Shown: positions 26,960-35,165, counted from the stretch's first letter. The stretch: DNA of 64,000 bases from Pseudomonas arsenicoxydans (GCF_006438915.1 NZ_RCZE01000020.1:26106-90105); one strand, 5' to 3'. Notes: generated by a model from the letters alone, not told the origin. A program made the numbers and translations.

Positions 26960-27640
26960 TCAGCTCCAGCCTGTTTTGGTTTTACGGCTGGAGTAGAGCG
27001 CCAGCAACACTGCAAAGGAGAACACCAGCATCGCCCCGGCCAGCCAATGGGCCTGGGCGTATTCCATGGCTTCGACGTGATCGTAGATCTGCACCGACAC
27101 CACGCGCGTCTTGTCCGGGATGTTGCCGCCGATCATCAAGACCACGCCGAACTCGCCGACGGTGTGGGCGAAGCCGAGAATCGCCGCTGTGATAAAACCC
27201 GGTCGTGCGAGCGGCAGGATCACGCTGAAGAAGGTGTCCCACGGATTGGCGCGCAAGGTCGCGGCTACTTCCAATGGGCGAGTGCCGATGGCGGAAAACG
27301 CGTTTTGCAGCGGTTGAATCACAAACGGCATTGAGTAAAGCACTGAACCGACGACCAACCCCGCAAAACTGAATGTCAGGGTGCCGAACCCCAGTGATTG
27401 AGTGAACTGGCCGACAAAGCCGTGAGGCCCCAGGGCCAGCAACAAGTAAAAGCCAATCACTGTGGGCGGCAGGACCAGGGGCAGGGCGACGATTGCCCCG
27501 ACCGGGCCGCGCAACCAGGAGCGGGTGCGCGACAGCCATAACGCAATCGGAGTGCCGATGACCAACAGGATGGCCGTCGTCAGGGACGCCAGTTTGAGGG
27601 TCAGCCAGATGGCAGCGAAGTCGGCACTCGTCAGCGTCAT
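26960..27640 (-). CDS. modB: Molybdate ABC importer, permease
   Basis: A 226-residue inner-membrane permease starting MTLTSADFAAIWLTLKLASL. It has five or six membrane segments and an EAA loop (LEVAATLRANPWDTFFSVILPLARPGFITAA). The stretch FAHTVGEFGVVLMIGGNIP is the ModB/CysU signature. The start codon abuts the modA stop. Confidence 0.94.
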   Translation of the reverse strand: MTLTSADFAAIWLTLKLASLTTAILLVIGTPIALWLSRTRSWLRGPVGAIVALPLVLPPTVIGFYLLLALGPHGFVGQFTQSLGFGTLTFSFAGLVVGSVLYSMPFVIQPLQNAFSAIGTRPLEVAATLRANPWDTFFSVILPLARPGFITAAILGFAHTVGEFGVVLMIGGNIPDKTRVVSVQIYDHVEAMEYAQAHWLAGAMLVFSFAVLLALYSSRKTKTGWS

Positions 27641-28408
27641 TTAGAGTTGGTAACCGTAGGATTTGATAACAGCGGCGGCTTTCGGACCCTTGAGGTACTC
27701 AACCAGTGCCTTGGCGGCCGGGTTGTCCTTGCCTTTGTTGAGGATCACTGCGTCTTGTTTGATCGGATCATGCATCTCGGCTGGAACGATCCACGCGGAA
27801 CCGCCGGTGACTTTGCCGTCTTTGTAGATCTGCGACAAGGCTACGAAGCCAAGTTCCGCATTGCCGGTAGAGACGAATTGATAGGCCTGGGTAATGTTCT
27901 GGCCTTCGACGATCTTGTCCTTGACCTTGTCGGTCAGGCCCAGCTTGGCCAGAACCTGAGTCGCGGCCAGGCCGTAAGGCGCGGCTTTGGGATTGGCAAT
28001 GGACAGATGCTGATACTGGTTGTCGCTCAGCACTTTGCCCTTGGCGTCGACGTAGCCTTCTTTGGCCGACCACAAGGCGAGGGTGCCTATGGCGTAGGTG
28101 AAGCGCGAGCCCTTGACGGTGTCGCCTTCGGTTTCAAGTTTTTGCGGTGTGGTGTCGTCGGCCGAGAGGAACACTTCGAACGGCGCGCCATTCTTGATCT
28201 GGGTATAGAACTGGCCGGTAGCGCCATAAGCCGCGACCAGTTTGTGCCCGGTGTCTTTCTCGAAATCGGTCGCGATGGCCTGGATAGGGGCCGTGAAGTT
28301 GGCGGCGACAGCGACCTGGACTTCGTTCGCGTGAGCGGAGCTAAAAGCAAATACGGCGATCAGGCTGGCGAGGCAAGTAGGGGAAAAACGTGAGGCACGA
28401 ATGGTCAT
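27641..28408 (-). CDS. modA: Molybdate ABC importer, periplasmic binding protein
   Basis: A 255-residue binding protein with a signal peptide (RFSPTCLASLIAVFAFSSAHA, cleavage likely after AHA) and the mature start NEVQVAVAANFTAPIQAIA, the ModA hallmark. Other family segments are AAYGATGQFYTQIKNGAPFE, VFLSADDTTPQKL and AELGFVALSQIYKDGK. It is the first gene of modABC, and its promoter region contains a ModE-type palindrome (28449-28472). Molybdenum repression is therefore expected. Confidence 0.94.
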   Translation of the reverse strand: MTIRASRFSPTCLASLIAVFAFSSAHANEVQVAVAANFTAPIQAIATDFEKDTGHKLVAAYGATGQFYTQIKNGAPFEVFLSADDTTPQKLETEGDTVKGSRFTYAIGTLALWSAKEGYVDAKGKVLSDNQYQHLSIANPKAAPYGLAATQVLAKLGLTDKVKDKIVEGQNITQAYQFVSTGNAELGFVALSQIYKDGKVTGGSAWIVPAEMHDPIKQDAVILNKGKDNPAAKALVEYLKGPKAAAVIKSYGYQL

Positions 28409-28448
28409 GAAACGGCTCCGTCATAGGCAAATGCAGCAAGGGGCGAAA

Positions 28449-28472
28449 CGCTATATAGCTGAATATATAGCG
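28449..28472. promoter_or_regulatory. ModE-type operator upstream of modA
   Basis: CGCTATATA-N6-TATATAGCG, a perfect 9-bp inverted repeat 41 bp before the modA ATG. It closely matches the ModE box consensus (TATATA arms with outer CG). No modE gene lies in the window. Confidence 0.82.
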
Positions 28473-28517
28473 GAATGCCTGCAAACGGAATGTGTTGGTT
28501 TATGCCTTCATCTGGAC

Positions 28518-28544
28518 CTGTAGCAACTGACGCAGTTGCTACAG
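28518..28544. repeat. Short perfect palindrome downstream of the nitronate monooxygenase
   Basis: CTGTAGCAACTG-ACG-CAGTTGCTACAG. It resembles a fourth Pseudomonas REP-type hairpin. It lies 10 bp past the stop of the gene at 28554-29618 and may stabilise or end its mRNA. Confidence 0.6.
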
Positions 28545-28553
28545 GGGTTGGGC

Positions 28554-29618
28554 TTATCGACGCAGTAGCTTGGCCAGTGCTTCATCCGCCAAGCGTCGGG
28601 TCAATTCTGCTGTCGTCATTTCAACGCTCAGCCTGAACGCCTGCCCGGCCCAGAGGTTGCTGAAATCCGCTTCGTCCTTGGCTCGCAACGGCATCAGCGC
28701 ACCGCCGGCGAGTGGGAATTTCGGCGCTTTATCGCTGATCGGGCCGATTTCACGCATCACCCGATTGAGAATGCCACGTGCCGGGCGGCCGGTGAAAAGG
28801 TTGGTGACGGCGGTCTCGCTTTCTTTGGCCGTGCGCAAGGCTTTGTAGTGAGACGTGCTGACCTTGGCTTCCGGCGTGAACAAATAAGCCGTGCCCACCT
28901 GCACTGCCGAAGCGCCTAACAAGAAGGCCGCCGCAACGCCACGCGCATCACTGATCCCGCCGGCGGCTATCACCGGCACGCTCACCGCATCGACAATCTG
29001 CGGCACCAAGGCAAACGTCCCCACCTGGCTGCTTAGATCGGTACTGAGGAACATCCCGCGGTGACCACCGGCCTCGTAACCCATGGCGATGATTGCGTCA
29101 CAGCCACGTTGTTCGAGCCACACGGCTTCTTCAACTGTGGTGGCCGAGGAGAGAATTTTTGCACCGGTGGCTTTTACCCGGTCCAGCAGGGATTTTTCCG
29201 GCAGACCGAAATGAAAACTGACCACTTCAGGGCGAAACTCTTCGATGAGCTCGCAGGCAGCGGCATCGAACGGCGCTCGGTTTGAAACGGGAGTCGGCGC
29301 ATCGAAATCGGCGCCCAGTTCCCGGTAGTAAGGTTCCAGCAGGTTCTTCCAGTCCCGGGCGCGTTGCTCATCCGGGGCCGGAGGTTGATGGCAGAAATAG
29401 TTGATGTTGAACGGACGCTGGCTGTGCTGGCGAATCGTCTTCAGCTCTTCGCGCAATTGCTCGATGCTTAGCAAGGCAGCGGGCATCGAGCCCAGTCCAC
29501 CGGCGTTACTCGCGGCGATGACCATGGCCGAGCCATTGGCGCCGGCCATGGGGGCCTGGATGATTGGCAGTTCGATCCCGAGCAGGTCAAGAATGCGCGT
29601 GTCTGGCCATTGGCTCAT
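28554..29618 (-). CDS. Nitronate monooxygenase family flavoprotein
   Basis: 354 residues of the FMN-dependent 2-nitropropane dioxygenase/nitronate monooxygenase family. Substrates range from propionate 3-nitronate to quinones, so the exact reaction is open. Motifs include IELPIIQAPMAGANGSAMVIAA, the segment around AGGHRGMF with the catalytic His region, and VPVIAAGGISDARGVAAAFLLGASAVQVGTAYL for FMN phosphate binding. It is divergent from the AcuI-like reductase across 180 bp, in which no clear regulatory site is seen. Confidence 0.85.
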   Translation of the reverse strand: MSQWPDTRILDLLGIELPIIQAPMAGANGSAMVIAASNAGGLGSMPAALLSIEQLREELKTIRQHSQRPFNINYFCHQPPAPDEQRARDWKNLLEPYYRELGADFDAPTPVSNRAPFDAAACELIEEFRPEVVSFHFGLPEKSLLDRVKATGAKILSSATTVEEAVWLEQRGCDAIIAMGYEAGGHRGMFLSTDLSSQVGTFALVPQIVDAVSVPVIAAGGISDARGVAAAFLLGASAVQVGTAYLFTPEAKVSTSHYKALRTAKESETAVTNLFTGRPARGILNRVMREIGPISDKAPKFPLAGGALMPLRAKDEADFSNLWAGQAFRLSVEMTTAELTRRLADEALAKLLRR

Positions 29619-29798
29619 TTGAATAGTTCTCCGACATCAAAACAGGGCAGGGACGGTAGAGCCGTTTTTTTACCAGCTATCACGGGTGCAGGGCCAGTCG
29701 ACTTTTGGCTCGCCTAGCTTAAAGTCTTGTATGGCGAGATGTTTCCATGTGGTATTTCATGGGCTCCACCAGCAGATTGACTCAATTGAGAGGCGACG

Positions 29799-30782
29799 AT
29801 GTTCAAGGGTATTTTGATCGACAAAGACGACAGCGGTTATCGGGCCACACTGCAAGAGATCAATGACGATCAACTGCCCGAGGGTGATGTGACGGTTCGA
29901 GTGGCGTATAGCACGCTGAACTTCAAGGATGGCCTGGCAATCACCGGCAGCAGCCCGGTGGTGCGTAAATTCCCAATGGTGCCGGGGATCGATCTGGCAG
30001 GCACGGTCGAAACCAGCGATCACCCGGACTACAAGTCCGGTGATCAAGTCGTCCTCAATGGCTGGGGCGTGGGCGAAGGGCATTGGGGTGGATTGGCGCA
30101 GAAGGCGCGCCTGAAGGGTGACTGGCTGATCCCCCTGCCAAAGGAATTTACCGCCGCCCAAGCGATGGCCATCGGCACCGCCGGCTACACGGCAATGCTG
30201 AGTATTCTGGCGCTGGAGCATAATGGTGTGACACCGGATCAAGGCGAAGTGCTGGTCACCGGTGCCAACGGCGGTGTCGGCAGTTTCGCCATCGCGCTGC
30301 TGAGCAAGCTGGGCTACCGCGTCGTCGCTTCCACGGGCCGCACCTCCGAACACGATTACCTGAAACAGCTGGGCGCCAGTGAAATCATCGACCGCGCCAC
30401 CTTATCCGAGCCTGGCAAACCGCTGGCCAAGGAGCGTTGGGCGGCGGTCATTGACTCGGTCGGCAGCCACACATTGGCCAATGCCTGCGCCAGCACCAAG
30501 GCCGACGGCACGGTCGCCGCGTGTGGTCTGGCCCAAGGCATGGACTTCCCTGCGTCAGTCGCCCCCTTCATTCTGCGCGGCGTGACCTTGGCCGGGATCA
30601 ACAGCGTGACCCAGCCCAAAGCCAAACGCGTACTGGCCTGGAATCGACTGGCCAAGGATCTGGACTTTGCGCTGCTGCCGCTGATCAGTCATGAAATCGG
30701 TTTGAGCGAAGCCATCGAAGCCGCGCCGCGCCTGCTCGCCGGGCAATTGCGCGGGCGCGTGGTGGTCGATGTCAATCGCTGA
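29799..30782 (+). CDS. AcuI/YhdH-type acrylyl-CoA reductase-like quinone oxidoreductase
   Basis: A 327-residue zinc-free medium-chain reductase. It begins MFKGILIDKDDSGYRATLQE, typical of AcuI/YhdH proteins, which reduce acrylyl-CoA to propionyl-CoA with NADPH. The cofactor loop is VLVTGANGGVGSFAIALL and the basic pair fitting NADPH is near STGRTSEHDYL. GAGAGG precedes the ATG. It converges on ada, whose stop begins at the base after this gene ends. Confidence 0.85.
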   Translation: MFKGILIDKDDSGYRATLQEINDDQLPEGDVTVRVAYSTLNFKDGLAITGSSPVVRKFPMVPGIDLAGTVETSDHPDYKSGDQVVLNGWGVGEGHWGGLAQKARLKGDWLIPLPKEFTAAQAMAIGTAGYTAMLSILALEHNGVTPDQGEVLVTGANGGVGSFAIALLSKLGYRVVASTGRTSEHDYLKQLGASEIIDRATLSEPGKPLAKERWAAVIDSVGSHTLANACASTKADGTVAACGLAQGMDFPASVAPFILRGVTLAGINSVTQPKAKRVLAWNRLAKDLDFALLPLISHEIGLSEAIEAAPRLLAGQLRGRVVVDVNR

Positions 30783-31847
30783 TCAGCGCGTCTCGCGTTC
30801 CAGCAACAGGCGCTTGCGCTCAACCCCCCAGCGATAGCCCGACAGATTGCCGTCGCTACGCACCACGCGGTGGCAAGGGATCGCCACCGCCAGACTGTTC
30901 GCGCCGCACGCCTGGGCCACGGCGCGCACAGCCTTGGGCGACCCGATGCGCTGGGCGATCTCGGCATAGCTCGCGGTGCGGCCAGCGGGAATCTCGCGCA
31001 AGGCTTGCCAGACGCGTTCCTGGAATGCGGTGCCGCGCACGTCCAGTGGCAAATCCAGGCCAAGGGCGGGCGCTTCGATAAACCCTACGACCTGGGCAAT
31101 CAGCTGCTCGAACTCATGATCGGCACCGATCAGATTGGCACGCCGAAACTTGTCCTGCAGATCGCAGACCAGCTGATGCGGATCATCCCCCAGCAGAATC
31201 GCACACACCCCGCGTTCACTTTGCGCTACCAGAATGGCCCCCAGGGAGCACTGGCCAACGGCAAAGCGGATGTCGTTGTTTTGCCCGGCAGCGCGATAGT
31301 CGCCCGGCTTCATGCCGAGCAGGTTATCCGCCGCTTCATAGAAACGACTGTTGGAATTGAAACCGGCGTCGTACAAGGCGTCGGTGACCGAGCCGCCATC
31401 CGCCAGACGATCACGCACCTTGCGCGAGCGATGAGCGGTGGCGTAACCCTTGGGGGTTAGCCCGGTGACGGCTTTGAACACTCGGTGAAAGTGGAAGCTG
31501 CTGAGGCCCGCTGCGTCCGCCAGTTCATTGAGCGGTGGCAGATTTTCGGCGGTTTCGATGTGCCGGCAGGCGGCGGCCACGGTGGCAGTATGTTGGGCGG
31601 CAACATCACTTTGGTCTTTTGCCGCCCGCTTGCTGGGGCGATATCCCGCCGCCTGGGCTTGCTCCGGCGTATCGAAAAACTCGACGTTCTGCGGATTCGG
31701 CAGGCGCGCCAGGCTGCTCGGACGACAATAAATACCGGTGGTTTTTACCGCGTAGACAAACAGCCCGTCTGCGGCCGGATCGCGCGCTACGACGGCGGCC
31801 CAGCGAGGATCGATTTCGTTAGCTGTTTTAGTCGAATGAGTTGTCAT
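30783..31847 (-). CDS. ada: Ada-type regulator/DNA methyltransferase with degraded zinc site
   Basis: 354 residues with the full Ada layout. The N-terminal methylphosphotriester domain occupies residues 10-80, an AraC-type helix-turn-helix follows (LNELADAAGLSSFHFHRVFKAVTG), and the C-terminal O6-alkylguanine transferase contains the acceptor Cys325 in IPCHRVV. In E. coli Ada four cysteines hold zinc (38, 42, 69, 72). Here only the first remains (Cys41 in IYCRPSSLAR); the others are Ser45, Ser72 and Ala75 (GYRPSKRA). Phosphotriester sensing is therefore probably lost while base repair is kept. The ATG at 31847 is chosen over 31874 for its GGAA site. A promoter motif shared with the 2OG-oxygenase gene lies upstream. 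Confidence 0.88.
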   Translation of the reverse strand: MTTHSTKTANEIDPRWAAVVARDPAADGLFVYAVKTTGIYCRPSSLARLPNPQNVEFFDTPEQAQAAGYRPSKRAAKDQSDVAAQHTATVAAACRHIETAENLPPLNELADAAGLSSFHFHRVFKAVTGLTPKGYATAHRSRKVRDRLADGGSVTDALYDAGFNSNSRFYEAADNLLGMKPGDYRAAGQNNDIRFAVGQCSLGAILVAQSERGVCAILLGDDPHQLVCDLQDKFRRANLIGADHEFEQLIAQVVGFIEAPALGLDLPLDVRGTAFQERVWQALREIPAGRTASYAEIAQRIGSPKAVRAVAQACGANSLAVAIPCHRVVRSDGNLSGYRWGVERKRLLLERETR

Positions 31848-31902
31848 GTCTGTAGTTCCATTGACCCGTTTCATTCAGATTAATCAGGCGGGAAGGACGC
31901 GG

Positions 31903-31933
31903 CACTCCGGGTCTTGCGGTCAAATTCGAATGC
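31903..31933 (-). promoter_or_regulatory. Shared promoter/operator motif upstream of ada
   Basis: CACTCCGG-N2-CTTGCGGTCAAA-N-TTC on the forward strand (minus: TTTGACCGCAAG-N2-CCGGAGTG), about 56 bp before the ada ATG and just past the alkB stop. The same motif precedes the 2OG-oxygenase gene at 33332-33361. The GCAAG part recalls the GCGCAA core of the E. coli Ada box. Confidence 0.6.
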
Positions 31934-31934
31934 A

Positions 31935-32600
31935 TCATCCGGCCGTACGAAAGGTCAAGTTGATGCGTTGTTCGCCCAGCCTCGGATGATGCCCATCCTT
32001 GATCGGCAATACGCCGTGATAGCGCAAACGGTCGACACCACCCCAGACCACAATATCGCCATGCAACAACGGCACACGCTGGCTTTTATCACTGCGTTCA
32101 AAACCGCCGAACAGGAACGTCGCCGGTAACCCTAGCGATACCGAAACGATCGGTGCTGCGTAGGAACCTTCGTCTTTATCCTGGTGCAAAGACATCTTCG
32201 CGCCGGGGACATAGCGGTTGATGAGGCAGGAATCAGGAACAAAATCCGCAAATCCCGCTTCGCGTGCCGCCGCTTGTGCCAGCTCGAAAAATACGTCAGG
32301 CATCCTCGGCCAGGGCTGTCCGGTCTGCGGGTCATTGTGTGTGTATTTGTAGCCGCTTCGGTCGGTCGTCCAACCCAGGGCGCCGCAACTACTCAGGGTT
32401 ACCGACATGGTAAAGCCGCCGGGGGTGACCATCTGCCGAAACGGCGCGACCGTCAAAACCCCCTCAAGTGCAGTCAGTAAAGATTCCAGCCAGGGCAGGG
32501 CAAAGCCGCGCAAGACGCAGGCCTGCGCACCGATTTGCTCGCGCCGGGGCGGCTGTTCGGGTTCCGTGTCGCCAAACAAATCCAGGTTGAAAGGGCTCAT
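31935..32600 (-). CDS. alkB: Alkylated-DNA repair dioxygenase AlkB
   Basis: A 221-residue Fe(II)/2-oxoglutarate dioxygenase that removes methyl groups from 1-methyladenine and 3-methylcytosine by oxidation. Iron ligands are His139 and Asp141 (LHQDKDE) and His195 (YHGVLPI). 2-oxoglutarate is held by R212-x-N-x-T-x-R218 (QRINLTFR). The substrate-binding lid contains the Tyr-rich GYKYTHNDPQTGQPWP. It starts 3 bp after the stop of the preceding 2OG-oxygenase gene, so the two are co-transcribed. Confidence 0.93.
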   Translation of the reverse strand: MSPFNLDLFGDTEPEQPPRREQIGAQACVLRGFALPWLESLLTALEGVLTVAPFRQMVTPGGFTMSVTLSSCGALGWTTDRSGYKYTHNDPQTGQPWPRMPDVFFELAQAAAREAGFADFVPDSCLINRYVPGAKMSLHQDKDEGSYAAPIVSVSLGLPATFLFGGFERSDKSQRVPLLHGDIVVWGGVDRLRYHGVLPIKDGHHPRLGEQRINLTFRTAG

Positions 32601-32603
32601 GGC

Positions 32604-33272
32604 TCATAACGCATCGTGAAAGATGATTCCAAGGGTATGCCGTTTTCCACTGTGCAGGCGACTGACGCCGTGGCGCATGTTCACCCGGTAATACCCGCGA
32701 ACACCTTTTACCGGGCGCTGGCTGACGGCAAAGATCAAGGCATCGCCTTTCTTCAGGTCCATGACCAGAGGGCGTGACTGCATGCGCGGACGCTGTTCGG
32801 TCAGCACGAACTCACCGCCGGTAAAATCTTCATTGGGCTCTGACAGAAGAATCGCCACTTGCAGCGGGAAGACGTGTTCGCCGTACAGATCCTGATGCAG
32901 GCAGTTGTAGTCCTGCGGGCCATATTGCAGCAACAAGGGTGTTGGGCGTTCCTGACCGGCGGCATGGCAGCGCTGCAAAAAGGCTTCGTGCGTGGCGGGA
33001 AAACGCGTTGGCAGGCCCATGCATTCGTGCCAGCGATTGGCAATCGGCACCAGCCCGGGGTAGAGCTCGTTGCGTAATCGAGCGACGGGATCCGGCAGAG
33101 GGTATTTGAAGTACTTGTACTCGCCACGGCCAAAGCCGTGACGAGCCATGATCACCTGTGAACGAAAAAGCCCGGCTTGCGCGTAAAAGGCGCTGATCTC
33201 GTCGCAGGCTTCGGTACTCAGGAGCGATCTGATAATGGCGCAGCCATCCTGATCGAGTTGTTGCTCCAGCAT
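32604..33272 (-). CDS. 2OG-Fe(II) oxygenase of the alkylation-repair group
   Basis: 222 residues with the dioxygenase metal triad: His126 and Asp128 (CLHQDLYGEHVFPLQ) and a C-terminal His, most likely His201 (RHGVSRLHSGKRHTLG), with Arg211 for 2-oxoglutarate. It belongs to the prolyl-4-hydroxylase-like superfamily, not to AlkB. It is the first gene of an operon with alkB and carries the promoter motif also found before ada, so a role in alkylation damage is likely. The substrate is unknown. AAGGAG precedes the ATG at 33272. Confidence 0.82.
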   Translation of the reverse strand: MLEQQLDQDGCAIIRSLLSTEACDEISAFYAQAGLFRSQVIMARHGFGRGEYKYFKYPLPDPVARLRNELYPGLVPIANRWHECMGLPTRFPATHEAFLQRCHAAGQERPTPLLLQYGPQDYNCLHQDLYGEHVFPLQVAILLSEPNEDFTGGEFVLTEQRPRMQSRPLVMDLKKGDALIFAVSQRPVKGVRGYYRVNMRHGVSRLHSGKRHTLGIIFHDAL

Positions 33273-33331
33273 GTTCTGACTCCTTAACCCAAGGTTGAGG
33301 TGGCCAGTCTAGGCAGCGAGGGCGGGGCGAA

Positions 33332-33361
33332 CACTCCGGCGCTTGCGGTCAAACTTCAGGC
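33332..33361 (-). promoter_or_regulatory. Shared promoter/operator motif upstream of the 2OG-oxygenase/alkB operon
   Basis: CACTCCGG-N2-CTTGCGGTCAAA-N-TTC on the forward strand, about 60 bp before the start codon, matching the ada upstream copy at nearly every position including the flanks. Confidence 0.62.
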
Positions 33362-33398
33362 ACGGGAGCAGACATCCATGTGGTCGCTCCGGGGGCTG

Positions 33399-33575
33399 TT
33401 ACAGTGCTTTGCTGACGCTGATTTCGCTAATGACATCATCGCTCTGGCCATGAATGGCATCGAGCGCGGCCTTGGCTTCTTCGGCGGTGCCTTTTTCAAG
33501 CTGGGCAAACTCGAAGCGGCGTTCGCCGTTGAGTTTGTATTTGATGACGTACTTGGTCGTTTGAGCCACGGTCAT
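33399..33575 (-). CDS. Small conserved-type protein, 58 residues
   Basis: Begins MTVAQTTKYVIKYKLNGERR at 33575 with a purine-rich AAGGCAGG upstream; a longer frame to 33851 lies over the neighbouring gene and is rejected. The protein is a beta-hairpin-like start followed by an amphipathic helix (AEEAKAALDAIHG) and a short strand. The function is unknown. It follows the DUF1883 gene on the same strand after 29 bp and may share its transcript. Confidence 0.65.
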   Translation of the reverse strand: MTVAQTTKYVIKYKLNGERRFEFAQLEKGTAEEAKAALDAIHGQSDDVISEISVSKAL

Positions 33576-33604
33576 ACCTGCCTTGTTTCCTGTGCGGACG
33601 TTGC

Positions 33605-33907
33605 TCAGCTCAGTTTCGTGCTGGAGCGACGAATGATCTTGATCGAGTGAGTCAGGGTCGGCTTGCGGGTCACGCTGATCGGCCGGCGGTTGACCGTGTC
33701 GATGGTGATGTTCCAGAAACCGGTGCTCGGCGCGGTAATCCGGGCCGGGAAAGTATCGAACGCGCCGCCGTGGTAGGTGTGACGACCACCATTCTTGAAG
33801 CTGCGGAAGTTGGCGTCGTTCATCAAGCGGATGTTGCACATTTGGGAGCACTGGATGACGACGATGTCGTCTTCATTGAGGTGCTCGCGCTGGTGGATAA
33901 ATTTCAT
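33605..33907 (-). CDS. DUF1883 domain protein
   Basis: 100 residues starting MKFIHQREHLNEDDIVVIQC with GGAGG upstream. The segment FKNGGRHTYHGGAFDTFPAR, followed by GFWNITIDTV, is the DUF1883 core, a small beta-rich domain found alone or fused to TIR or other domains in bacteria. The C-terminal SVTRKPTLTHSIKIIRRSS is basic. No enzymatic motif is seen. Confidence 0.75.
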   Translation of the reverse strand: MKFIHQREHLNEDDIVVIQCSQMCNIRLMNDANFRSFKNGGRHTYHGGAFDTFPARITAPSTGFWNITIDTVNRRPISVTRKPTLTHSIKIIRRSSTKLS

Positions 33908-34119
33908 GAGGCGCCTCCAGAAGGGCTTTTTCTACAAAATCAAAACGATAGCATGGGCGATTGGCGCAGTTTATCAGCCCGGACAGGTTATTATCGGGTC
34001 GTCAGGGTTCGCTTTGACAATTAAAAACAGTTATTCGGAATTCTGTGGGCGATAAAAGCGGTGCGCCTCGGAGAAAATCAGCATTTGTGCTGTCCGAGGG
34101 TCTTTATCGGAGGTTTTGT

Positions 34120-34476
34120 ATGAAGTGGGGTGTGTTAGTCCTGCCATTGGCGTTGGTCGTGAGTGGCTGCGCCAGCGTTTCGGAGATCAACGAGACGCTG
34201 CCGACCATGAACGTGATCTCAGGCAAGAAGCCCCATGAGTACGCCCAGTGCCTGGTTGAGCAACTAGCCGATAGCCGTGGAGCTTTGCAAGTTGAGCCAC
34301 ACAAAGACGGGGTGCGCGTGATCGTTCCGGCGAAGTTCTCGTCGGCCCCGGCTGCCGTGTTTGACATTGAAGAGCGCTCCAGTGGCAGCAGCATCAAGCT
34401 GCATGAGCGCATGTCCAATGTGCCGGTACGCCCCAAGGATGTGCAGAAAGCCGCGAATACCTGTATTTCCGGCTGA
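34120..34476 (+). CDS. Small lipoprotein, unrecognised
   Basis: 118 residues from the ATG at 34120 (CGGAGG upstream). The signal MKWGVLVLPLALVVSG ends in a lipobox VSGC, so Cys17 should be lipidated. The mature part ASVSEINETLPTMNVISGKK contains two further cysteines (AQCLVEQL and the near-terminal TCISG) that may form a disulphide. No named domain is recognised. A longer frame from 34045 lacks a ribosome site. Confidence 0.7.
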   Translation: MKWGVLVLPLALVVSGCASVSEINETLPTMNVISGKKPHEYAQCLVEQLADSRGALQVEPHKDGVRVIVPAKFSSAPAAVFDIEERSSGSSIKLHERMSNVPVRPKDVQKAANTCISG

Positions 34477-34500
34477 TACACTGGCGACAATCTACATCGA

Positions 34501-34527
34501 TGCCGTCAAGGCTGTGCTTTGACGGCA
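34501..34527 (+). terminator. Hairpin after the lipoprotein gene
   Basis: TGCCGTCAAG and CTTTGACGGCA arms around a six-base loop, then TTGTCATTT; probably a weak terminator 25 bp past the stop. Confidence 0.55.
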
Positions 34528-34548
34528 TTGTCATTTCTGGAGTCAGGC

Positions 34549-34779
34549 ATGAAGCGAGAGCAGGTTCGGGAGCGGCATGCAGAGGGTCACATCTCTGCCA
34601 CCCATGTGATTCAGAATCCGGCGAATCCAGGGGAGTGGATCGTGTTTTTCAAAAAAAGCGCCGGGCGCAGTTATTTTCTGGTGGACGATAACGACGAAGT
34701 CGAATCTTTCAGTAGTCTCGACGACTTGATCGAGACCGTGCGCGGTCTCGGGATCAAATTTGCTGAAATTCACATGTAG
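34549..34779 (+). CDS. Hypothetical protein, 76 residues
   Basis: Starts MKREQVRERHAEGHISATHV at 34549 with GGAG upstream. The middle GEWIVFFKKSAGRSYFLVDD is a beta-sheet segment, followed by an acidic helix region (DNDEVESFSSLDDLIETVRG). It is soluble and not recognised as a characterised family. It converges on the lipoprotein gene at 34788 with an 8-bp gap. Confidence 0.62.
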   Translation: MKREQVRERHAEGHISATHVIQNPANPGEWIVFFKKSAGRSYFLVDDNDEVESFSSLDDLIETVRGLGIKFAEIHM

Positions 34780-34787
34780 TGTCGGTC

Positions 34788-35069
34788 TTACTTGCAGACC
34801 ACCACGACGCTGCGGTTCTTGAAGTTGCCAACGTCGACGCCAAGGGTCTTGTCGCTTTCCTTGGTTGACGGCGTGCCATCGGTCCCGACGATCCGGTAGC
34901 CGGTGCCAGCGCAAGAGGCATCGGCTTTTTCGTAGCAGGTGGCCCACGAGTTGGCTTCACCGGAGCAGTCGATGGCCAGCCCCTGTTCGCCGTTTTTCAG
35001 ATAAGCCGGTTCCGAGGTGGCACAGCCGCTCAAGGCCAATACTGCAATCAGAGGCAAAAATTTAGTCAT
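34788..35069 (-). CDS. Small cysteine-containing lipoprotein
   Basis: 93 residues with signal MTKFLPLIAVLALSGC; the lipobox LSGC predicts lipidation at Cys16. The mature part has Cys residues in AIDCSG, WATCYEKADASCAGTGYRIVG and the C-terminal VVVVCK, consistent with two disulphides. The CYEKADASCAGTGYRIVG pattern is typical of small outer-membrane lipoproteins of Pseudomonas. No function can be assigned. Confidence 0.72.
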   Translation of the reverse strand: MTKFLPLIAVLALSGCATSEPAYLKNGEQGLAIDCSGEANSWATCYEKADASCAGTGYRIVGTDGTPSTKESDKTLGVDVGNFKNRSVVVVCK

Positions 35070-35165
35070 GTCATTGTCGTCGTCAGGATGAGGGAGGTTA
35101 AGCCTGTGACAGCGCTTGCATTAAAAGGTTATAGCGAAGGGCCACTTCCTTTTGTGTAATCACAA

